Source: Rhodocyclaceae bacterium
GTDB taxonomy: Bacteria > Pseudomonadota > Gammaproteobacteria > Burkholderiales > Rhodocyclaceae
NCBI GenBank assembly: GCA_013821865.1
Contig: PNJM01000005.1
Span: forward strand, 1-24,360
DNA: 24,360 bases
Direction of reading: 5' to 3'
The translations under genes were made by a program, and so were the position numbers. Numbering within the stretch: the stretch's first letter is position 1; each line of letters opens with the position of its first letter. The notes beneath the pieces are model-generated. The model worked only from the letters and a program-made list of their open reading frames with translations, did not search any database and was not told where the DNA came from. Below are positions 24,343-24,360 of this stretch, piece by piece.

Positions 24343-24360
24343 AGATCGGAAGAGCACACG
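24343..24360. other. Illumina adapter sequence at contig end (artefact)
   Basis: The last 18 bases, AGATCGGAAGAGCACACG, are identical to the beginning of the TruSeq adapter. They are not genomic and should be trimmed. Confidence 0.96.

Noticed and set aside
1..24360. CRISPR array, phage, transposase, toxin-antitoxin or riboswitch
   Set aside because: No regularly spaced repeats, integrase/transposase motifs, small paired ORFs with known folds or conserved riboswitch cores were recognised.

Overview
The window is ordinary, gene-dense, high-GC chromosomal DNA of a betaproteobacterium. This is inferred from gene order: glnA / DUF4124 protein / ntrB / ntrC, and TPR protein / lolB / ispE / tRNA-Gln / prs / rplY / pth / ychF, are both typical of that class. 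A Rhodocyclales-like organism is plausible, but the sequence alone does not fix the order. I see no phage, insertion sequence, plasmid or CRISPR signature. The right end is the physical end of an assembled contig: the last 18 bases match the Illumina TruSeq adapter, so the data are a shotgun assembly.

Left block (1-10408, all minus strand). Read in the direction of transcription: a cation diffusion facilitator transporter; glnA with a sigma-54 promoter and two NtrC-type palindromes; a bidirectional terminator; then a tight run of DUF4124 protein, ntrB, ntrC, birA, coaX and a YjfM-YjfC-YjfL-like trio (DUF1190 lipoprotein, ATP-grasp glutathionylspermidine-synthase-like ligase, DUF350 membrane protein). 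A stand-alone tryptophan synthase beta chain of the TrpB2 type follows and runs off the left edge. Stop/start overlaps of 1 or 4 nt join ntrB through yjfC, so nitrogen control, cofactor genes and the trio are probably co-transcribed.

Middle block (10461-14078, plus strand): a single-domain rhodanese, nadA, and a translationally coupled YbhP-like phosphatase/ClsB cardiolipin synthase pair. It meets a minus-strand pair (CoA-binding protein, gluQ) across a 67-nt nested inverted repeat. Divergent from gluQ is a membrane PAS-PAS-GGDEF diguanylate cyclase, preceded by two CRP-like palindromes 42 bp apart.

Right block (17802-24342, minus strand): TPR protein, lolB, ispE, tRNA-Gln(TTG), prs, rplY, pth and ychF. 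This is a housekeeping cluster for outer-membrane lipoprotein insertion, isoprenoid precursors, PRPP and translation. The tRNA lies 13 nt after ispE and a strong hairpin lies just before prs.

No clearly undescribed large system is visible. The best leads are the YjfM/YjfC/YjfL trio with its Gly/Ser tail, the regulatory sites ahead of glnA and the diguanylate cyclase, and the nested inverted repeat. No gene-free stretch exceeds 300 bp; the longest are 779-1013, 9052-9232 and 15575-15799.
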